From: a virus
Strand: one strand, 5' to 3'
IMG/VR virus record: IMGVR_UViG_3300046516_000276
Coordinates: 1 to 63,289 of that record
DNA length: 63,289 nt
In this document: positions 1-8,222 of the stretch, piece by piece
Position numbering within the stretch: position 1 is the first letter of the stretch
Layout of the letters: every line of letters begins with the position of its first letter
Position numbers and translations under genes: made by a program
The notes under the pieces: model-generated
Database searches by the model: none
What the model saw: the letters and a program-made list of their open reading frames with translations, nothing else
Told to the model about the DNA's origin: nothing

Positions 1-127
1 GCGGCCGACAAGATCAGCAAGCTGCGCCAGATTCTGTGTGGCTCGATCAAGGACACCGAGACCGAGCAGTACGTGACGATCGACCACGCGCCGCGCCTCA
101 AGGTGTTGTTGGAAGTGATCGAGGAAG
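1..127. repeat. Terminal direct repeat, left copy (circular overlap)
   Basis: These 127 bases are identical to 63163-63289. The repeat lies inside a helicase reading frame that continues in frame from the right end to the left end. It therefore marks where a circular genome was opened. A length of exactly 127 is a common maximum k-mer of de Bruijn assemblers, so an assembly overlap is likelier than a packaged terminal repeat. Confidence 0.95.
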
Positions 128-579
128 CGAGCGCCAAGGTGCTGATCATCGTGCCGTTCAAGGGCATCGTGAACGTGCTGCGCGAGGAAATCCAAGAGTG
201 GCACAACAAGCGCGGCGACGGCCGGCGCGTCGAGATCGTGAACGGCGACGTGGCCAAGGGCAAGCGCGACCTGATCTTTCAGGACTTCCGCGACGACCCG
301 AGCCTGAACGAACTGGTGTGCCACCCGAAGGTCATGGCGCACGGCCTGAATCTGACGCAGGCCGACGTGATGGTGTTCTACGCGCCGATCTACTCGAACG
401 AGGAAAGCCTGCAGGTGATGGACCGGATCAACCGGCCGGGGCAGACCCGCAAGATGACGATCGTGCGCATTCAAGCCAACACGTTGGAGCGTGACATCTA
501 CGGCATGGTGAACGATCGCGCCGTGAACCAAGAGACGATCCTGCAGCTGTACAAGAAGCAGCTGGATATGTTCATTTGA
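1..579 (+). CDS. SNF2/DEAD-like helicase, C-terminal part (continues from 62149-63289)
   Basis: This is the 3' part (193 codons with stop) of a helicase gene that starts at 62149 and crosses the circular joint; the joined protein is about 530 aa. The part here is the second RecA-like domain of a superfamily 2 SNF2-type ATPase. It shows the domain-2 order: LIIVPFKGIV, then HGLNLTQADVMVFY, then the arginine-finger motif QVMDRINRPGQ. Such proteins translocate on duplex DNA. In phages they usually sit beside VRR-NUC and Cas4-like nucleases, as here. The frame is complete only on the circle, so this entry is an artefact of linearisation, not a truncated gene. Confidence 0.9.
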   Translation, partial: AADKISKLRQILCGSIKDTETEQYVTIDHAPRLKVLLEVIEEASAKVLIIVPFKGIVNVLREEIQEWHNKRGDGRRVEIVNGDVAKGKRDLIFQDFRDDPSLNELVCHPKVMAHGLNLTQADVMVFYAPIYSNEESLQVMDRINRPGQTRKMTIVRIQANTLERDIYGMVNDRAVNQETILQLYKKQLDMFI

Positions 580-609
580 AAGTATTCGGCACCCGAGGAA
601 AATAGAGAC

Positions 610-1053
610 ATGAGCACGATGGACGAAGCGACGCTGGTGGCGTTCCTCGGAACGATCTCCGGCCTGCCGGTCGAGAAGCGCGTCAAGCTGTACCTCAAGA
701 CGCGCGCGGCGAAGGCCGAGGCCACGAAGGCGTACGAGGATCAGAAGGGGCAGTTCGACAGGATCATGGACGCGTGCCAGAACACGATGCTGGCCGAGGC
801 CGACAAGCAGGGCGTGACGGGGTTCAAGACGCCATTCGGCACGACGTATGCCGATGAGACGGTGCGCTACTCGATCGCCGACGGCCATGCGTTCTACACG
901 TTCGTGCAGGAGCAGGCCGATCTGGACTTTCTGGAGCGGCGGGTGTCGTCCACGCACGTGAAAGAGTATATGGAAGCGAACGACGGCATGCTGCCGCCGG
1001 GGCTGAGTGTGTTTAGAGAGCGCGTGATGCGCGTAAGGAAGACTGGGAAATGA
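610..1053 (+). CDS. Conserved phage protein of unknown function
   Basis: 147 aa, preceded by a purine-rich GAGGAAA ribosome site and overlapping the next gene by ATGA. The N-terminal half is helical and charged (likely coiled coil, about residues 20-55). The C-terminal half carries a compact motif, GFKTPFGTTYADETV, followed by a helix-rich basic end. I do not recognise a catalytic signature. Its place between the helicase and the DEDDh exonuclease suggests a DNA-metabolism accessory role, which is inference from context only. Confidence 0.8.
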   Translation: MSTMDEATLVAFLGTISGLPVEKRVKLYLKTRAAKAEATKAYEDQKGQFDRIMDACQNTMLAEADKQGVTGFKTPFGTTYADETVRYSIADGHAFYTFVQEQADLDFLERRVSSTHVKEYMEANDGMLPPGLSVFRERVMRVRKTGK

Positions 1054-1604
1054 AAGAAGCACTCGATGTGATGCTCGATCTGGAGACGCTGGGCACGGAG
1101 CCGTTTGCCCCGATCCTGTCGATCGGCGCGTGCACGTTCTACTTGGGCGACACGGACGGCGCAGAGCCGATCGTCGACTCGTTCTATCAGGCGATCGACA
1201 TCGAGAGTTCGATCGCGCTGGGCATGCGCGTCTCGGGCGCGACGCTCAAGTGGTGGATGCTGCAGAGCCCCGAAGCGCAAGCAGTGTTCCACGACCCGGC
1301 AGCATGCAGCCTGCCGTGCGCGCTCGACGCGTTCACGGACTGGGTCAACAGCCGCCCGGTTCAGGTGTGGGGCAACTCGGCGCGCTTCGATTGCGGCCTG
1401 CTCGCGGCGGCCTACAAGGCGTGCAGCAAAGAACTGCCGTGGCAATTTTGGAATGAACGCTGCTATCGCACCTTCAAGAATGCACCGGGCGCGAACAGCG
1501 TAGCTTTGCAGCGTGTCGGGACGCACCACAACGCGTTGGACGATGCGATCTCGCAAGCCTTGCACCTGCGCGGTATCTACGGTGCGTTGGGACTGTCGGC
1601 GTAG
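1050..1604 (+). CDS. DEDDh-type 3'-5' exonuclease (RNase T / DexA-like)
   Basis: 184 aa. The DEDDh superfamily motifs are visible in order: D10-L-E12-T-L-G (Exo I), D114 in SARFDCGLL (Exo II), and the HHNALDD block at residues 159-165, where a His is followed five residues later by the last catalytic Asp (Exo III). These four acidic residues and the His coordinate two metal ions for 3'-5' hydrolysis. The family includes RNase T, the Rv2179c-like exoribonucleases and T4 DexA. It is translationally coupled to the upstream gene through ATGA. Substrate (ssDNA or RNA) cannot be told from sequence. Confidence 0.88.
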   Translation: MKEALDVMLDLETLGTEPFAPILSIGACTFYLGDTDGAEPIVDSFYQAIDIESSIALGMRVSGATLKWWMLQSPEAQAVFHDPAACSLPCALDAFTDWVNSRPVQVWGNSARFDCGLLAAAYKACSKELPWQFWNERCYRTFKNAPGANSVALQRVGTHHNALDDAISQALHLRGIYGALGLSA

Positions 1605-1616
1605 AAGTTACGCCAT

Positions 1617-1645
1617 TTGACATAAACATAGTGATCAACTTTTTA
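1617..1645 (+). promoter_or_regulatory. Possible sigma70-like promoter upstream of the ssDNA-binding-like gene
   Basis: A perfect TTGACA hexamer (1617-1622) is followed 17 bases later by T-rich TTTTTA (1640-1645), a poor -10. The segment is AT-rich compared with its surroundings and sits just before the ribosome site of the gene at 1660. Only the -35 is convincing. Confidence 0.35.
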
Positions 1646-1659
1646 AGGACCACTACATA

Positions 1660-2895
1660 ATGAGTAACCTCATTCCTTTCAACGGCGGCGCTGGCGTCCC
1701 GGCACACCTCGACTCGCTGTGGGGCGACGAAGCGAATATCGCTCAGCGCAATGGCATCAATGCTCTGAAGTTCAAGGGCAAGGTGTGGCGCACGTACATC
1801 GACGGCAGCGAGAACGATCTCATGCAGGACGTGAACGGCGACATGGTGCCGGCACAGATCGTGAACATCATCGTGCTCGACCACAACAAGAACCGCAGCC
1901 GCGCGTTTTACGAGGGCGGGTTCGAGGACGGCGCGAACAAGGCGCCGACGTGCGCATCGAGCGATGGCGTGAAGCCGGACGCGAACATCAAGGAACCGTG
2001 TGCACAGACGTGCGCCAGCTGCCCGAACGCGGTCAAGGGTTCCAAGATCAGCGACAACGGCAAGCCGACCACGGCATGCTCGCCGAACAAGCGCGTGGCA
2101 GTCGTCCCGGTCGGTGGCGTCGGCAAGCACGTGCCGCTGCTGCTGCGTCTGGCGCAGACGTCGGTGTGGGACAAGGACAACGCTGAGAACGAAGCGCAAG
2201 GCTGGTTCGCATGGGACCAATACCTCGACTTCCTGCGCGCACGCGGCGCGAAGCACACGGCGGCCGTCGAGACCCGCGCTAAGTTCGACAAGCGCATGGC
2301 CTATCCGAAGCTGCTGTTCTCGGCATCGCGCTGGCTGAACCCCGACGAGGCCGTGGCAGCGAAGGCAATGCTGAACGACGCGTCGGATGAGATCGCCAAG
2401 ATTCTGTCGGGCTCGGGCCTGAACGACGGCGCCACGGGCACGCCGGGCATCCCGTCCGATGGCCTGCCGTCGATTCCGGGCACGCAAGCCGACACGACGA
2501 AGGCCACGAAGGTCGCGGCGGCAACTGCAGCTGTGGACGCAATCGACGCGGTGGCGAAGGCGGAAGCGGCCAAGGCGGACGCAGAAGCCAAGGCGGCGGC
2601 TGAAGTGGCAGCGGCCGAGAAGGCGCGCAAGAAGGCGGCGAAGGAAGCCAAGGCCAAGGCGGCAGCGGAAGCAGCAGCGGCAGCTGCAGCGGCGGCAGCG
2701 GCAGCGGCGGCGGCGGCGGCCGACGAGGACGACGATGACGACGATGACGGCGTGACCGATGTGGTGGCCAAGCCGGTCGCCGCCGCGGCCCCGGCAGCTG
2801 AGCCGATCGCCCCGCAGGCTGGTGTGGGCACGGAATCCAGCACGCCGGACGGTCTGAAATCCCTGCTCGACGGCTGGGACGACAGCGACGAATAA
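1660..2895 (+). CDS. Putative ssDNA-binding protein with Cys cluster, Ala/Lys linker and acidic tail
   Basis: 411 aa. Residues 1-250 form a folded domain with a Cys-rich patch (CAQTCASCP near residue 111, further Cys at about 132) that may bind a metal. Residues 280-360 are an Ala/Lys/Glu-rich helical linker ending in a long poly-Ala run and a D/E stretch. The extreme C-terminus is acidic and aromatic (LLDGWDDSDE), the kind of tail that phage and bacterial SSBs use to recruit replication partners. Its place between exonuclease and primase fits an SSB role. The assignment rests on architecture, not on a recognised OB-fold signature. Confidence 0.55.
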   Translation: MSNLIPFNGGAGVPAHLDSLWGDEANIAQRNGINALKFKGKVWRTYIDGSENDLMQDVNGDMVPAQIVNIIVLDHNKNRSRAFYEGGFEDGANKAPTCASSDGVKPDANIKEPCAQTCASCPNAVKGSKISDNGKPTTACSPNKRVAVVPVGGVGKHVPLLLRLAQTSVWDKDNAENEAQGWFAWDQYLDFLRARGAKHTAAVETRAKFDKRMAYPKLLFSASRWLNPDEAVAAKAMLNDASDEIAKILSGSGLNDGATGTPGIPSDGLPSIPGTQADTTKATKVAAATAAVDAIDAVAKAEAAKADAEAKAAAEVAAAEKARKKAAKEAKAKAAAEAAAAAAAAAAAAAAAAADEDDDDDDDGVTDVVAKPVAAAAPAAEPIAPQAGVGTESSTPDGLKSLLDGWDDSDE

Positions 2896-2903
2896 GCCAC
2901 GTT

Positions 2904-2934
2904 CGGACAAACGGAGCGCCCCTCCGTTTGTCCG
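2904..2934 (+). repeat. Intergenic palindrome copy 1 (13-bp stem, 5-nt loop)
   Basis: CGGACAAACGGAG, loop CGCCC, CTCCGTTTGTCCG: a perfect 13-bp stem with a 5-nt loop. It begins 9 bases after a stop codon and ends 19 bases before the next start. There is no T-tract. It is the only copy of the family outside 42-53 kb and lies directly before an HTH protein gene. Confidence 0.95.
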
Positions 2935-2953
2935 GCTCACATAGGAAGAAAGA

Positions 2954-3310
2954 ATGTCACGCATCATCACCGCCGACCGCCTGCAGCAGATCGCAGACGC
3001 CCACGCAGCGGACCCGAACGCCCCCGGCCCGATCCTCGGCCAACTCATCATCGACGGCAACGTGCCGGTGGAAGCCGTGGCGCGCATGCTGCGCGTGTCC
3101 GATGTCACGATCTACCGCTGGATGTATGGCACCGCGCGCCCGCGCGATCAGGACAAGTTGGACAAATTGGAGAAGCTGCTAACGATTCTCCGCAAAGCCA
3201 AGCGGGCCAAGGAACTGCCGCTCGCCGGCACCGTGCCGCAACGGATCAAGCTGGTCGAAAAACTGGTTATCGCCTACCGCCCACTTCGTCGTCAGTCAGA
3301 AGCGGCATAG
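2954..3310 (+). CDS. Helix-turn-helix DNA-binding protein
   Basis: 118 aa, start supported by AGGAAG 9 bases upstream. Residues 36-57 (VPVEAVARMLRVSDVTIYRW) are a classical HTH with the recognition helix in DVTIYRWMYG. The rest is helical and basic. No enzymatic domain is present, so a small transcription regulator is the likely role. A copy of the dispersed palindrome lies immediately upstream, which makes autoregulation through that palindrome an attractive but untested idea. It could instead be a general nucleoid or replication accessory factor. Confidence 0.7.
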   Translation: MSRIITADRLQQIADAHAADPNAPGPILGQLIIDGNVPVEAVARMLRVSDVTIYRWMYGTARPRDQDKLDKLEKLLTILRKAKRAKELPLAGTVPQRIKLVEKLVIAYRPLRRQSEAA

Positions 3311-3340
3311 AATCTGACGCTCGACATTTCGGGGTCCATA

Positions 3341-6244
3341 ATGAACACGCGTGATTTTCTGCAGCTGCTTACCCCGTCGACGGGGGTGATCTTCGTCGCC
3401 ACGCCCAGTGCGACTGGCGGCTGGGTCAACATCCCCCACCGCACGCTCGATACCGCCGTCGAACTCGTCAACCAGTTGACGTTCGAAGGACGGCCCGCGT
3501 ACTTTTCCATGGCGGGGTTCGAGAAAGACAAATACTGGGACGAAGCAGCGCAGAAGTACCGCCGCCGCACGCAGAGCAACGCCAAGCACATCCGCTCGTT
3601 CTTCCTCGATCTGGACGTCGGGCAGGGCGACCCGCTCAAGTTCGAGTCCAAGGCGCAGGCGCTCACGAGCCTCAAGAGCTTCGTGAAAAAAATCGGCCTG
3701 CCCCGGCCGCTCATCGTCGACTCGGGCGGCGGCATCCACGCGTACTGGCCGCTGGCGCAGGACGTGACCACCTCGATATGGAAGCCGGTCGCCGAGCAGT
3801 TCAAGGCGATCTGCGTGCACGAGCAGTTTCAGGCCGACCGTAGTCTGACCTCGGACGAGGCGCGCGTGCTGCGTGTGCTCGGCAGCTACAACGTCAAGCG
3901 CGGCGCGCCGGTCTCGCTGCTCACCCCTCCCCCCTCCCCGATCTCGTTCGAAGACTTCGCCGGGCGCGTGACGGGCTATGCGGGCCAGCACGGCGTCGCA
4001 ACGGCGGCGGGTAGGTCCAAGGTCGGTGCCCTCGGCGGCGGCCCGGCTGCGGACGTGTGGGGCGCTGGCGACAACCTCGGCGCGACCAACGACCCGCTGA
4101 ACTTCGACCGCATCGTGTTCCACTGCCCGCAGCTGCAGAAGCAGGCGGGCGTGCGCGGGCGTGACACGGGCGAGCAGCTGTGGCGCGCGGGCCTCGGCGT
4201 CGTGAAGTTCTGCGAGCCGCAGCAGGCCGCCGCGCGCGTGATCTCGGACGGCCACCCGGACTTTGACACCGCGCGCACCGAGCAGAAGATCGTCAACTGG
4301 AACGCCGGGCCAACGAAGTGCTCGCACTTCCACCAGCTGCAGCCGTCCATCTGCGAGTCGTGCCCGCACTGGGGCAAGCTCACCTCGCCCGCGCAACTCG
4401 GGCGTCAGGTCGTTGACACCCCTGCCCCGCCCGTGGCGATCACGGTGCCACCGGCCCCGGACGCGATCGATCAGACGCCTGTCACGATCATGCTCACCCG
4501 GCCCGAGAACCCGACCGGCTATTCGCGCCGCGCCGATGGCGCTGTCGTGCGCGAGACGGAGGACTCGGAAGGCCGCCCGCTGTTCGAGGTGATCTGCCCG
4601 TACGACCTGTACCCGCTCGCGATCCGCAGCCAGAACGGCACCGACACGGAGATCGACGAGCACAGCACGTGGCGCGTGCACCTGCCCATGCGCAAGGACG
4701 CCGGCACCGAGCCGCGCGACTTCGTGGTGCCTCTCGGCCTGCTGGCAGATAGCCGCGGGCTGTCCAAGCTGCTGTTCGGCAAGGGCATCGTGCTGCATGG
4801 CGATCAACCGAAGATGACGCTACTCTATATGTCTGCCTACCTGCAAAAGCTGGCCAAGGAAGCGGGCCGCGATAAGCTGTACGAGCGCCTTGGCTGGCAC
4901 GACGAGCACACCACATTCGTGCTGGGCGACCGCCTGATCCACGCCGACGGCACCATGACGCCGCACATGGCGAGCGACGCGATCCGCGCGACGACCAAGA
5001 ACGGCCTCAAGACGGCCGGGACGCTGACCGGCTGGCAGCAGGCCATGCAGTTCTACAACCGCCCCGGCTACGAAGGCCACCGCTTCTTTCTGTACGCCAG
5101 CTTCGCGTCGCCCCTGTTCCACATGAACGACACCGGCAACCGTGGCGCGATGCTCGCGGCCGGCGGCGCCTCCGGGCGCGGCAAGACGACTTGCCTCAAG
5201 GCATGCTCGTCCGTGTGGGGCTCGCCCGATGCGCTGGTGGTGAACGGCAACCGCGAAGGCGCAACCACCAACGCGTTGTACAGTACGCTCGGCACCGTCC
5301 ACTCCCTGCCCTTCCTGCTCGACGACATCACCGAGCGCGACAGCGACGAGCTGCGCCGCCTTGCGCTGAATATCTCGCAGGGCGAAGGCAAGCGCCGCAT
5401 GCAAGCCGACGGCACGATGGTGGGCCGCCTCGACACGTGGGCGAACCTCACGCTCACGTCGACGAACGCCGACACCCTCACCTCGCTCATGTCCACCGGC
5501 AAGGACGTGGACCCCCACCTCATGCGCGTGATCTCGGTCGAGTTTTCGCTCGTCGATGCGCGCGCCGACGCCAAGATCGATGCCGACCGTTTCATCCGTG
5601 CCATGGGACAGAACTATGGCCACGCTGGCGCGATCTTTATGGGGTATATTGCTAAGCACTACGAACAAGTGAAGCGGCTGTACATCAAGAACGTCGAGAA
5701 GGTCGACCGCCTGCTGGCATCGCGCAACGCCTCGGCCGAGCGCTACTGGTCGGCAGTCGTCGCCGCCGCGTACACCGCCGCGCAGATCGCGAGCAAGGCA
5801 GGCATCCTCGCTTTCCCCTACGAGGACGACCTCAAGTGGATGATCAGCCTGCTCACGCGCCAGCGCGAAGCGATCCGCGAGTCGGGCTCGACGCCGGTCG
5901 AATTGCTGAGCCAGTTCCTCGATGGCCACGTGCGCAACACGCTGGCGCTGTCGCCGAAGGGCGCGACGAATCTGGACAACATCGTGATTAAGCCGTTCGA
6001 CGATCTGTTCATCCGGCACGAACTCGACACGGACACGATCTTTGTCGCGCGCTCGGCGGTGATGGCGTACTGCGCGGAGCACCGCACGAGCTTCCGGGCG
6101 TTCGAGCAGAACTTGGAGCGCGACGGCGTGCTGGCCAAGCGCAATGCGCAAAAGGTTCTCGGTGCCGACACCGTGTATTCGAAGGGCCAAACACGTTGCT
6201 GGATGCTCAGCGGCGCGGCCCTGCGTTCAACGACTGGAGTTTGA
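3341..6244 (+). CDS. Primase-helicase: AEP-like primase plus DUF927-type ATPase
   Basis: 967 aa. The N-terminal third resembles archaeo-eukaryotic primases of mobile elements: a DxD-type acidic motif in FFLDLDVG (about residues 88-95) and GGGIHAYW (about 129-136), which supplies the conserved His. The middle has a Cys/His patch (KCSHFHQLQPSICESCPHW, about 327-345). The C-terminal half is a DUF927/superfamily 3-like helicase with Walker A GGASGRGKTT (about 608-617) and Walker B LPFLLDDIT (about 656-664). Together these would prime and unwind DNA at the fork with the family A polymerase at 58109. Priming and helicase functions fused in one chain are common in phage and plasmid replicons. Confidence 0.85.
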   Translation: MNTRDFLQLLTPSTGVIFVATPSATGGWVNIPHRTLDTAVELVNQLTFEGRPAYFSMAGFEKDKYWDEAAQKYRRRTQSNAKHIRSFFLDLDVGQGDPLKFESKAQALTSLKSFVKKIGLPRPLIVDSGGGIHAYWPLAQDVTTSIWKPVAEQFKAICVHEQFQADRSLTSDEARVLRVLGSYNVKRGAPVSLLTPPPSPISFEDFAGRVTGYAGQHGVATAAGRSKVGALGGGPAADVWGAGDNLGATNDPLNFDRIVFHCPQLQKQAGVRGRDTGEQLWRAGLGVVKFCEPQQAAARVISDGHPDFDTARTEQKIVNWNAGPTKCSHFHQLQPSICESCPHWGKLTSPAQLGRQVVDTPAPPVAITVPPAPDAIDQTPVTIMLTRPENPTGYSRRADGAVVRETEDSEGRPLFEVICPYDLYPLAIRSQNGTDTEIDEHSTWRVHLPMRKDAGTEPRDFVVPLGLLADSRGLSKLLFGKGIVLHGDQPKMTLLYMSAYLQKLAKEAGRDKLYERLGWHDEHTTFVLGDRLIHADGTMTPHMASDAIRATTKNGLKTAGTLTGWQQAMQFYNRPGYEGHRFFLYASFASPLFHMNDTGNRGAMLAAGGASGRGKTTCLKACSSVWGSPDALVVNGNREGATTNALYSTLGTVHSLPFLLDDITERDSDELRRLALNISQGEGKRRMQADGTMVGRLDTWANLTLTSTNADTLTSLMSTGKDVDPHLMRVISVEFSLVDARADAKIDADRFIRAMGQNYGHAGAIFMGYIAKHYEQVKRLYIKNVEKVDRLLASRNASAERYWSAVVAAAYTAAQIASKAGILAFPYEDDLKWMISLLTRQREAIRESGSTPVELLSQFLDGHVRNTLALSPKGATNLDNIVIKPFDDLFIRHELDTDTIFVARSAVMAYCAEHRTSFRAFEQNLERDGVLAKRNAQKVLGADTVYSKGQTRCWMLSGAALRSTTGV

Positions 6245-6245
6245 T

Positions 6246-6518
6246 ATGGACATTAACGCCACCCTCGCCGAGCGCGGCGCGCGCTACGGCGACTTCGCCA
6301 CCCACGCGGCGATCTGCCAGCGGATCAAGGAATCGTTCTGGATCAACCCCGGCTGGTCCGGGCTCGCGGCCGACCAGAAGCAGGCGCTTGAGACCATCGC
6401 CGACAAGATCGCGCGCATGCTCAACGGCGACCCCACCTACCACGACAACTGGCACGACATCGTGGGCTACGCCAAGCTGGTCGCCGACCGCCTCGCCACC
6501 CGCGCAGACCCTTCTTGA
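6246..6518 (+). CDS. DUF6378-like small phage protein
   Basis: 90 aa, starting one base after the primase stop. It contains the phage signature LAERGARYGDFATHA at the N-terminus, LETIADKIARMLNGDP (about 53-68) and YHDNWHDIVGYAKL. This pattern is known from many tailed phages as DUF6378 and has no assigned biochemical role. It closes the primase operon, so co-expression with replication genes is likely. Confidence 0.75.
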   Translation: MDINATLAERGARYGDFATHAAICQRIKESFWINPGWSGLAADQKQALETIADKIARMLNGDPTYHDNWHDIVGYAKLVADRLATRADPS

Positions 6519-6655
6519 GTTGACGACAGCGGCGCTCAACGCAGCGGTGATCCCGGCAGACCGTGCCACAAGCCCCTCTCATAGTGAGCGCCCTATCCGC
6601 CCCGCTAGGCTGATAGTGTTATACGGTAAGAGAGGCGGCCGGGGCCAATACATGT
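6519..6655. other. Intergenic spacer before the par array
   Basis: No gene and no ribosome site are evident here. The 3' part becomes AT-richer and leads into the tandem array. I see no convincing terminator after the gene ending at 6518. Confidence 0.5.
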
Positions 6656-6787
6656 GGCTGTATGGGCAGCTATACATATGGCTGTACATACGCTGATACA
6701 TACGCGTCTACATACATCTATACATACATCTGTATTTAAAGCTGTACATCTATGTGGGCTTACATACATACAGATGTAAATATAAGT
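6656..6787 (+). repeat. 12-bp tandem array upstream of parA, candidate centromere (parS) and operator
   Basis: Successive 12-base units are GGCTGTATGGGC, AGCTATACATAT, GGCTGTACATAC, GCTGATACATAC, GCGTCTACATAC, ATCTATACATAC, ATCTGTATTTAA, AGCTGTACATCT, then more degenerate units with TACATAC up to 6787. The consensus is roughly NNCTNTACATAC. The array is AT-rich in a GC-rich genome and ends about 40 bases before parA. In type Ib plasmid partition loci, an iterated site upstream of a small parA binds the ribbon-helix-helix ParB and serves as both centromere and operator. Confidence 0.8.
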
Positions 6788-6824
6788 GTAGGATGGGAAC
6801 CCCTTACCACACAAGGAGTTCCAG

Positions 6825-7511
6825 ATGCCGACGATCGTTTTCATCAGCCCGAAAGGCGGGGTAGGCAAGACCACATCCTCGCTCGTTCTCGCCACGCAAT
6901 TCGCCAAGCGCGGCTACCCTACGACCATAATTGACGCCGACCCGAACCGCCCGCAAGTGGCGTGGTCGAAGGGCGGCGGAACCGACTATTTGAACATCGT
7001 CGGGGAGGTGGACGAGGACTCGATCATCGACGTGATCGACAAGGCGGCGGCAGCGTCGTCGGTGGTGATCGTCGATCTGGAAGGCTCGGCGGGTAAGGTG
7101 GCGTTGCTGGCCGTCAGCCAAGCAGATCTCGTGCTGATCCCGATGCAGGCGTCCGAACTGGACGCGGCGCAGGCCAGCAAGGCACTGCGCGTCATTCGCG
7201 ACTTCCACCGCATGTCGAATCGCACGGTGCCGCACGCCATCCTGTTCACCCGCACCTCGGGCGCGATCGTCACGAAGACGATGCGATCCATTTGCGACAA
7301 TCTGCGCGAGGCGGGCGTGCAGGTGATGACCACCGACCTGTGGGAGCGCGAGGCGTTCAAGCTCATGTTCTCGTACAACCAGACGCTCGAACAGCTGGAC
7401 TTGAAGGTTGCGCCGAGCCGCGACAAGGCCATCGCCAACGCCGAGAAGCTCATGGCCGAGGTGGCAAGCATGGTGGCGCAAGAGGGGGGTGAGGCATGGC
7501 TGAGCGCGTGA
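6825..7511 (+). CDS. parA: ParA-family partition ATPase (type Ib, small)
   Basis: 228 aa with ribosome site AAGGAG 8 bases upstream. The deviant Walker A KGGVGKTT is at residues 10-17 with signature Lys10. IIDADPNRPQ follows at about 34-43 and Walker B-like VVIVDLEGSAG at about 75-85. There is no N-terminal HTH extension, which places it with the small type Ib ParAs that do not repress transcription themselves. These ATPases form dynamic patterns on the nucleoid that segregate plasmid copies. It overlaps the ParB-like gene by 16 bases, and the tandem array lies directly upstream. Confidence 0.92.
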   Translation: MPTIVFISPKGGVGKTTSSLVLATQFAKRGYPTTIIDADPNRPQVAWSKGGGTDYLNIVGEVDEDSIIDVIDKAAAASSVVIVDLEGSAGKVALLAVSQADLVLIPMQASELDAAQASKALRVIRDFHRMSNRTVPHAILFTRTSGAIVTKTMRSICDNLREAGVQVMTTDLWEREAFKLMFSYNQTLEQLDLKVAPSRDKAIANAEKLMAEVASMVAQEGGEAWLSA

Positions 7512-7891
7512 ACTCGTTCATCGACCTCGATGATCTGCCGACCCTGAAACCTGATCCGGCCCACCACAAGCCAGTCGACCCGGCCGTGATCGAGCAGCTG
7601 TCGAAGGCGCACAACTTCCCGAGCCGCATCGTTCAGAACCCTAAACCCGTTGAGGAACCGGAGCCGCCGCCGGAGCCACAGGCGCCGGACGAACCCACCT
7701 CCCTGCAGACGCTTTTCAACAAGCCCGAGCAGACCAAAATGAGCACGTTCAACCTGCCGGTCTCGTTCCGGTCCTTGCTCAAGGAAATCTCGGAGGCCAC
7801 GGGGTCGGACATGACGCGCGTGATGCTCGCCGCTGCGCGCCCGCAGCTGGAGCAGTGGCGGGCCGAGATCAAGAAGCGCCGAAAGCGGTAA
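7496..7891 (+). CDS. ParB-like ribbon-helix-helix centromere-binding protein
   Basis: 131 aa, starting inside the end of parA with a G-rich ribosome site (AGGGGGGTGAGG). The N-terminal half is acidic and Pro-rich (VEEPEPPPEPQ) and unstructured. The C-terminal 55 residues look like an RHH fold: a beta strand MSTFNLP, then helices SFRSLLKEISEATG and DMTRVMLAAARPQL, and a basic tail (KKRRKR). A small RHH adaptor encoded just after a small ParA is the standard partner in type Ib partition. It would bind the 12-bp array at 6656 and stimulate ParA through its flexible N-terminus. Confidence 0.72.
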   Translation: MAERVNSFIDLDDLPTLKPDPAHHKPVDPAVIEQLSKAHNFPSRIVQNPKPVEEPEPPPEPQAPDEPTSLQTLFNKPEQTKMSTFNLPVSFRSLLKEISEATGSDMTRVMLAAARPQLEQWRAEIKKRRKR

Positions 7892-7941
7892 TTCATACGT
7901 TTACCCTAAGCCGCCCCGAAGAAAAAGTCCGATCTTATGAG

Positions 7942-7950
7942 TTATCCACA
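7942..7950 (+). promoter_or_regulatory. DnaA box
   Basis: TTATCCACA is an exact match to the E. coli consensus DnaA box, located in noncoding DNA 286 bases before the Rep start. Host DnaA boxes beside iterons are typical of Rep-dependent plasmid origins. Confidence 0.8.
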
Positions 7951-7981
7951 GGGGCGTGGGGCTAGAATTTTCTTCTTAGCA

Positions 7982-8050
7982 GGCACTTGCCCACCGACCC
8001 ACCCCCTCGGGCGTGATAGAGCGCTGGGGGTGGGTCCATGGACAAGTGCC
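7982..8050 (+). repeat. Long interrupted inverted repeat in the origin region
   Basis: The outer arms GGCACTTGCCC and GGACAAGTGCC pair with one G-U. The inner arms GACCCACCCCC (7996-8006) and GGGGGTGGGTC (8026-8036) pair perfectly. The central loop is 19 nt, with 3-nt internal loops between the arms. It may be a rho-independent-like stop for par transcripts without a T-tract, or a cruciform in the origin. Confidence 0.85.
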
Positions 8051-8061
8051 GCATCGGATTC

Positions 8062-8078
8062 CTTCTTTATATAAGAAG
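8062..8078. repeat. AT-rich palindrome CTTCTT-TATAT-AAGAAG
   Basis: A perfect 6-bp inverted repeat around TATAT. It is the most AT-rich spot in the origin region and could be part of an unwinding element or an operator over a -10-like TATATA. Confidence 0.6.
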
Positions 8079-8113
8079 CGAAATCCCGCAAACCCTTTGT
8101 TCATATAGCGCCA

Positions 8114-8222
8114 ACTACCAAAAATTGTCGCTGTAGCGACAGAATCGGGTGTCTGGGCTACCAAAAAATCGTTGCGTTTTTGTCGCTGCTGCTACAAACT
8201 GCGGGCCTTGGAGCGACAATTT
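8114..8222. repeat. Iteron-like TGTCGCT elements
   Basis: AAAATTGTCGCT (8121-8132) is followed by inverted AGCGACA (8135-8141). TTTTTGTCGCT recurs at about 8177-8187 and inverted AGCGACAATTT at 8212-8222. CTACCAAAAA occurs twice, near 8115 and 8158. The elements lie directly upstream of rep, in the position of Rep-binding iterons. Confidence 0.6.

Noticed and set aside
4820-6190. Long - strand open frames opposite the primase-helicase gene
   Set aside because: Composition is typical of antisense shadow (Arg/Val/His-rich); the + strand frame has Walker motifs and correct operon context.
7982-8050. Long inverted repeat as a standard rho-independent terminator
   Set aside because: No T-tract follows on either strand and the loop is 19 nt; a cruciform or origin element is as likely, so no terminator call was made.
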